From NCBI GenBank assembly GCA_947246015.1, contig CAMXQE010000012.1, positions 28,495 to 92,494 of the forward strand: a DNA stretch of 64,000 nt, in the 5' to 3' direction. The translations under genes were made by a program, and so were the position numbers. Below are positions 60,904 to 64,000 of the stretch, in pieces (positions within the stretch are counted from its first letter, which is position 1; each line of letters starts with the position of its first letter). This DNA is from an uncultured Lachnospiraceae bacterium. GTDB lineage: Bacteria; Bacillota; Clostridia; Lachnospirales; Lachnospiraceae. A model generated the notes under the pieces. The model was not told where the DNA came from, made no database searches, and saw only the letters and a program-made list of their open reading frames with translations.

Positions 60904-62750
60904 TTTTCAAAGTCTCCCTTCTGCAAATTATTAGTATACAAGCTGTACACAAGGCGCGCTTGTTGTTCTTTTATTTCCTGTAGTCTTTCTGTCAAAATTT
61001 CTGGTGATTCATTTGTTCGCCTTGAAGCACACCGTCCTCCAAAACGCATCGCTATAATAGCACCCATACCAGAATATTTCGGTGCAGTTGCGTCAACAAT
61101 AATTTCACCCAAAATTTTTTCCTTGCAATACAGTTCTAAAGTAGAATACTCTCCAACCCAAATAAATTTTGGAAAAGGTGTAGTATCATAAAACAGCTTT
61201 TCTTCCAAATAATCCGTATCTCTATTACGGAAATCAACAAAACCACGCGACGTAGTTAAATAATATCGTAAAACGATAGGATTGTCAATGGAATTACCTT
61301 CACATTCAATTTTTTCCTCTTCGCGTAATTGCTGCAATGTTGACTGCAGCAGACTAACGGAATCTCTATACACTGTCTCAATTATACTGACTGCCGCTTC
61401 TGCATCCAATAAAATATGGCGGTACAATGGAACAATAAATGCTTCCACCTGACAATTTTGGAATAATGAAAAATGGTCAAATTTTTCACTTCTATATGGA
61501 TGTTGATTGTCATCTATTGTTATATAACGTTCATATAGGGACGAAGAATCAATCATATATAAATTCCCGTATTTAAATTCCTGTAAACCAATAACTTCCT
61601 TATACTGTCTGTACGGTGAACGTTCATCATGCCCAATCACCACTATTGAATGATGAATATCCTCCCGTGAATTACAAACTGCTGTAATTAATGGTATGCC
61701 GGATTCCACATAATAGTGAAACAGATTTTGAAAAGAAACTTGTCGAATTTCATCTCTTTTCCTTGCTTTTTCCTCGTTTTCAATTTTTAAGGCCTTCTTT
61801 ATCTCTTCATCCATTTGCATAGCAATCTTTTCTGTATCAATTTCGTTTTGCTTTACAAATTTTGACATATGCTGACCCATTTTCCCATAACCGGCCAAAG
61901 ACTCTTCTTCCCCGATCTCCATCCTGAATATACTATATATATCTTTACCTGCCAATAACTTATCAAATAACTCCTCTTTGGATACCTTAGCAGTATTTCG
62001 ATAAGCAACTCTTTCATATATCCGGGGTTCAAAATTAAAAGTTTTTAATAAACTCGAAATTTGGCTATAAGTAAGACCATCCGATGGCAAAGAACGTTCT
62101 GGCAGCTCTTTAGAAGCCCAACTCAATATCGAACTAGGCAAAACTACACTGTAATTCTCATATCGGGTACCATAATATTCCATAAGTGACCAAACACTTG
62201 TTTCGGCACACCTTAAAACATCCCCATGCTGATTACTGAAAGGGAACGCATCTATTGTATAAGTTTGCCCACATACAGTAACTTTATACTGTGCTGTACG
62301 AATATAATGAAAAGGATATTCCAGTTTATACGGATTCAAAAGAGTTCGTCCTAATGTATATTCTGTTGAATAATTATATGACGGCCTTATTACCATGGTT
62401 CCTAAAATTTGTTTCTGCAAATCTTTATGGCAATCAGAATCAAAAAAATTTTGTAACGGTATTCTTCCTTTAAATAGCGCCAATCTCTGACAATGCCTTT
62501 CGATATCAAAATGAAGATGTGATAAATAAATATAATACGCGTCCCTGTACATCTTATCCGTATACTGCATTTGACTGATAACAGTAATAGGATATCCATA
62601 TAATTTACAAATGCCGGAAAAAGATTGTTGATTTATGTACGGCACCTTCTCGCATAATTGAATTATATCATTCTCATCGTCTAATACATCATATTGAATA
62701 CTATCCGTAATTTCATTTAACTGAGGAAATTCTCTTGATATTGCTTCCAT
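60900..62750 (-). CDS. Large protein with a C39/papain-like cysteine peptidase core
   Basis: 616 residues; AGGAGGGG precedes the ATG. Gln174, Cys181 and the following CAETSVWSLMEYYG match the Q-x(n)-C-x-A...YYG block of C39-type peptidases; His366/367 in DIHHSIVVIGH and Asp401 in MIDSSS would complete the triad. The first 150 residues and the last 200 have no known domain. A charged helix (about 300-335) interrupts the peptidase core. There are no membrane helices and no ABC transporter domain, so it is not a bacteriocin exporter. It forms a coupled pair with the 61-residue gene. Confidence 0.6.
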   Translation of the reverse strand: MEAISREFPQLNEITDSIQYDVLDDENDIIQLCEKVPYINQQSFSGICKLYGYPITVISQMQYTDKMYRDAYYIYLSHLHFDIERHCQRLALFKGRIPLQNFFDSDCHKDLQKQILGTMVIRPSYNYSTEYTLGRTLLNPYKLEYPFHYIRTAQYKVTVCGQTYTIDAFPFSNQHGDVLRCAETSVWSLMEYYGTRYENYSVVLPSSILSWASKELPERSLPSDGLTYSQISSLLKTFNFEPRIYERVAYRNTAKVSKEELFDKLLAGKDIYSIFRMEIGEEESLAGYGKMGQHMSKFVKQNEIDTEKIAMQMDEEIKKALKIENEEKARKRDEIRQVSFQNLFHYYVESGIPLITAVCNSREDIHHSIVVIGHDERSPYRQYKEVIGLQEFKYGNLYMIDSSSLYERYITIDDNQHPYRSEKFDHFSLFQNCQVEAFIVPLYRHILLDAEAAVSIIETVYRDSVSLLQSTLQQLREEEKIECEGNSIDNPIVLRYYLTTSRGFVDFRNRDTDYLEEKLFYDTTPFPKFIWVGEYSTLELYCKEKILGEIIVDATAPKYSGMGAIIAMRFGGRCASRRTNESPEILTERLQEIKEQQARLVYSLYTNNLQKGDFEK

Positions 62751-62795
62751 AAACCCCTCCTATATCATAATAGATTCCATTATCGTTTCCATACT

Positions 62796-63293
62796 TCAGC
62801 TTCGGAATTTTCTTTGTTTCATATGATTTGCCAGATACCCAAATACAAGGGATATAAAGAAAAACCGAATCCCGACATTAATATACTTAAAGCTATAATC
62901 CACTGTACTATAATGGGACAATTCCTCCGTCCTTTCCCCAAAAATCCCCAATAAAGATGCCTGATAAAATGTAGTTACCCCTCCACTGGCCATGAAATAC
63001 AAAAAGGCAATTTCCAGTATCACCTCCACATAATTTATAACCAGCATTACCATGGATCGCACAATATTGGCTGATGGCCGCTGTATATCCGTTAAAATAA
63101 TCAGACTCAAAAGATACGTGATGGTATCACACATATTATATATCAAAATAACAGGAAACAGATACTTTAACCAGCTTCCGGCTTTTTCCATTATATATGC
63201 GTTATTCCACATCCAAAAACATACAAGAGGAATCAGCATTTTAACCAGCACAATCCATAACCGGGCGTACAGACAGCTTCGCCGCGCCCGCAT
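62796..63293 (-). CDS. Truncated membrane protein, 4-5 helices
   Basis: 165 residues with four to five hydrophobic segments (IVLVKMLIPLVCFWMW, YLFPVILIYNM, YVEVILEIAFLYFMA, RFFFISLVFGYLANH). The TTFYQASLLG stretch between the last two could be a pore-like loop, recalling two-pore or ion-channel proteins, but no selectivity-filter GYG is present. The first about 10 residues come from the antisense-frame continuation of the macro-domain gene, so the true N-terminus seems lost. It is encoded just before the peptidase-like gene (45-nt gap). Confidence 0.45.
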   Translation of the reverse strand: MRARRSCLYARLWIVLVKMLIPLVCFWMWNNAYIMEKAGSWLKYLFPVILIYNMCDTITYLLSLIILTDIQRPSANIVRSMVMLVINYVEVILEIAFLYFMASGGVTTFYQASLLGIFGERTEELSHYSTVDYSFKYINVGIRFFFISLVFGYLANHMKQRKFRS

Positions 63294-63547
63294 CGAATCA
63301 TATTATCTATCTTCGGTGTACCAAGGTACTCCTGAATCTTATCCTTAAATTTCTCTCCGTTTGGCAATCCTGCGTTAACCGCAGCATGAATTGCATAATC
63401 CACACTTTTTTTATTATTGCTCCCCATAAGCGTAGGATTTGCCGCATTTACAACTGCATCGATACTATCATTCATCAACCGCTGCTTATCCGCTATGTCC
63501 GCCTTAATCAAATGAAACATGCTGCTGATGCTTTTTTCATTCGCCAT
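63233..63547 (-). CDS. Truncated macro-domain protein
   Basis: 104 residues from ATG 63547, after AAGGGAG. DAVVNAANPTLMGSNNKKSV, DYAIHAAV and CGRGEAVCTPGYGL are the ADP-ribose-binding blocks of macro domains. The family normally continues for another 70 residues after CTPGYGLC with the IHVVGP strand. Here it ends in WLKC and a stop where the membrane gene begins, so the second half has been lost by a deletion that fused the two genes. Probably inactive. Confidence 0.65.
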   Translation of the reverse strand: MANEKSISSMFHLIKADIADKQRLMNDSIDAVVNAANPTLMGSNNKKSVDYAIHAAVNAGLPNGEKFKDKIQEYLGTPKIDNMIRCGRGEAVCTPGYGLCWLKC

Positions 63548-63684
63548 GTACTCCCTTCCCCTTTCCATCATTCTTCGCTGGTAATCAGAGCCCCCGCTGC
63601 AAGCAACGGGGCCTTTGACCCTCGCGGCAGTCGCCAAATGTTGCAGCCACTTGGCTCGTTGCTCGCGGGAATAAAGCCGGGAAG

Positions 63685-63763
63685 ATTTTCCCCTGCTCTC
63701 TCCGCGCAGGATGCGTGCTGCGAAGCAACTAATTTCTTTACGCACCCCTGTGCATACAAAAAA
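63685..63763. repeat. Dispersed repeat, copy 2
   Basis: Second copy of the element at 60544-60621, again directly after a terminator T-tract and before a minus-strand gene. The GC-rich stretch from 63560 to 63684 has no protein I can support, though a frame runs through it. Confidence 0.7.
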
Positions 63764-63803
63764 GAAGACATTATCCCAAAATAAACTATGATAATGCCTT
63801 CTT
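63758..63803 (-). terminator. Terminator of the gene entering from the right
   Basis: AAGAAGGCATTAT and ATAATGTCTTCTT pair on the minus strand over 13 bp with one G-U, followed by six Ts. It lies about 140 nt past the stop at 63944; nothing else is seen in between. Confidence 0.7.
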
Positions 63804-63943
63804 TTTCCTTAATCCATATGTTTTCCCCTTTTCTTTTGTACCTATCCTTTAAAATCTTTTGTACATCTGTAAAAATTATATCAGCATTTTTCCCATCCGT
63901 CTACTCTTTTTGCTCTTCACTTTTTATCTTCACTTCTTATCTG

Positions 63944-64000
63944 TCATCCAATCAATACTTTCTTCCCCTCAAATGCAAAACCGTACCGGCGTATCCTCCC
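63944..64000 (-). CDS. AAA/PD-(D/E)XK protein, last 18 codons only
   Basis: The minus-strand frame entering from the right edge reads IRRYGFAFEGKKVLIG and stops. The pseudogene at 18570 ends IRRYAFAFDGKKVLIG, so this is a second member of the same family. The rest lies outside the window. Confidence 0.65.
   Translation of the reverse strand, partial: GRIRRYGFAFEGKKVLIG

Noticed and set aside
63560..63745. N-terminal extension of the macro-domain protein to 63745
   Set aside because: The stretch overlaps a dispersed repeat, is GC-rich and lacks protein-like conservation; a good ribosome binding site is at ATG 63547.

Overview
The window looks like a chromosomal segment of a flagellated gut-type Clostridium relative, most likely Lachnospiraceae. 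This rests on moderately low GC, Gram-positive style ribosome binding sites, a flagellin gene, LicD/TagB-like and DUF6056/DUF6311 proteins, and a decayed type III toxin-antitoxin module of a kind known from Coprococcus/Eubacterium. No rRNA, tRNA, CRISPR array or intact transposase was seen.

Left part (1-20.4 kb). A restriction-modification protein runs off the left edge. Next come large membrane proteins (DUF6311, DUF6056 and one unrecognised), a GtrA flippase-like protein, a polyprenol-phosphate-type GT2, an FAD oxidoreductase of the UDP-galactopyranose mutase type, a GDP-deoxyhexose SDR and a tandem WecG/TagA protein, consistent with export-side glycosylation. Two plus-strand glycosyltransferases (one with TPR repeats) converge on a flagellin gene, suggesting flagellin glycosylation. 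A broken AAA/PD-(D/E)XK gene follows. At 3.4-4.1 kb lies a dead type III toxin gene that still has a perfect promoter, tandem-repeat antitoxin RNA and terminator.

Middle part (20.8-59.5 kb). About 30 closely packed minus-strand genes form what looks like one roughly 39 kb operon. It is preceded by a strong promoter and a leader with overlapping terminator and antiterminator hairpins. In transcription order it encodes: a TagB-like protein, LicD, a cytidylyltransferase-oxidoreductase fusion and GT2; radical SAM, methyl- and glycosyltransferases (RgpF, DUF5672, GT32, GT4 types); a broken asparagine synthetase; a heptose pathway (GmhA, GmhB, an HldE with swapped domains, a sugar epimerase, a two-subunit transketolase able to make sedoheptulose-7-P, two radical SAM enzymes); a TIGR04372 glycosyltransferase and a propeller protein; and a sulfation cassette. 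The cassette holds two long sulfotransferase-like paralogues, a B12-type radical SAM protein, APS kinase, ATP sulfurylase, a small HTH protein, a cation:proton antiporter and a truncated pyruvate-kinase-like protein.

Two features stand out. First, the sulfotransferase/radical SAM genes carry G8, G11 and G9 tracts. The G8 tract splits one paralogue and the G11 tract puts the radical SAM gene out of frame with the ATG just before it, so slippage could switch glycan sulfation on and off. Second, a small Rossmann-type domain is fused, at either end, to many unrelated enzymes of the operon.

Right part (59.9-64 kb). A three-gene unit encodes a C39-like cysteine peptidase, a 61-residue protein and a two-helix membrane protein. 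It lies beside truncated macro-domain and membrane genes, and two copies of a dispersed repeat occur here. The 3' end of a second AAA/PD-(D/E)XK gene runs off the right edge.
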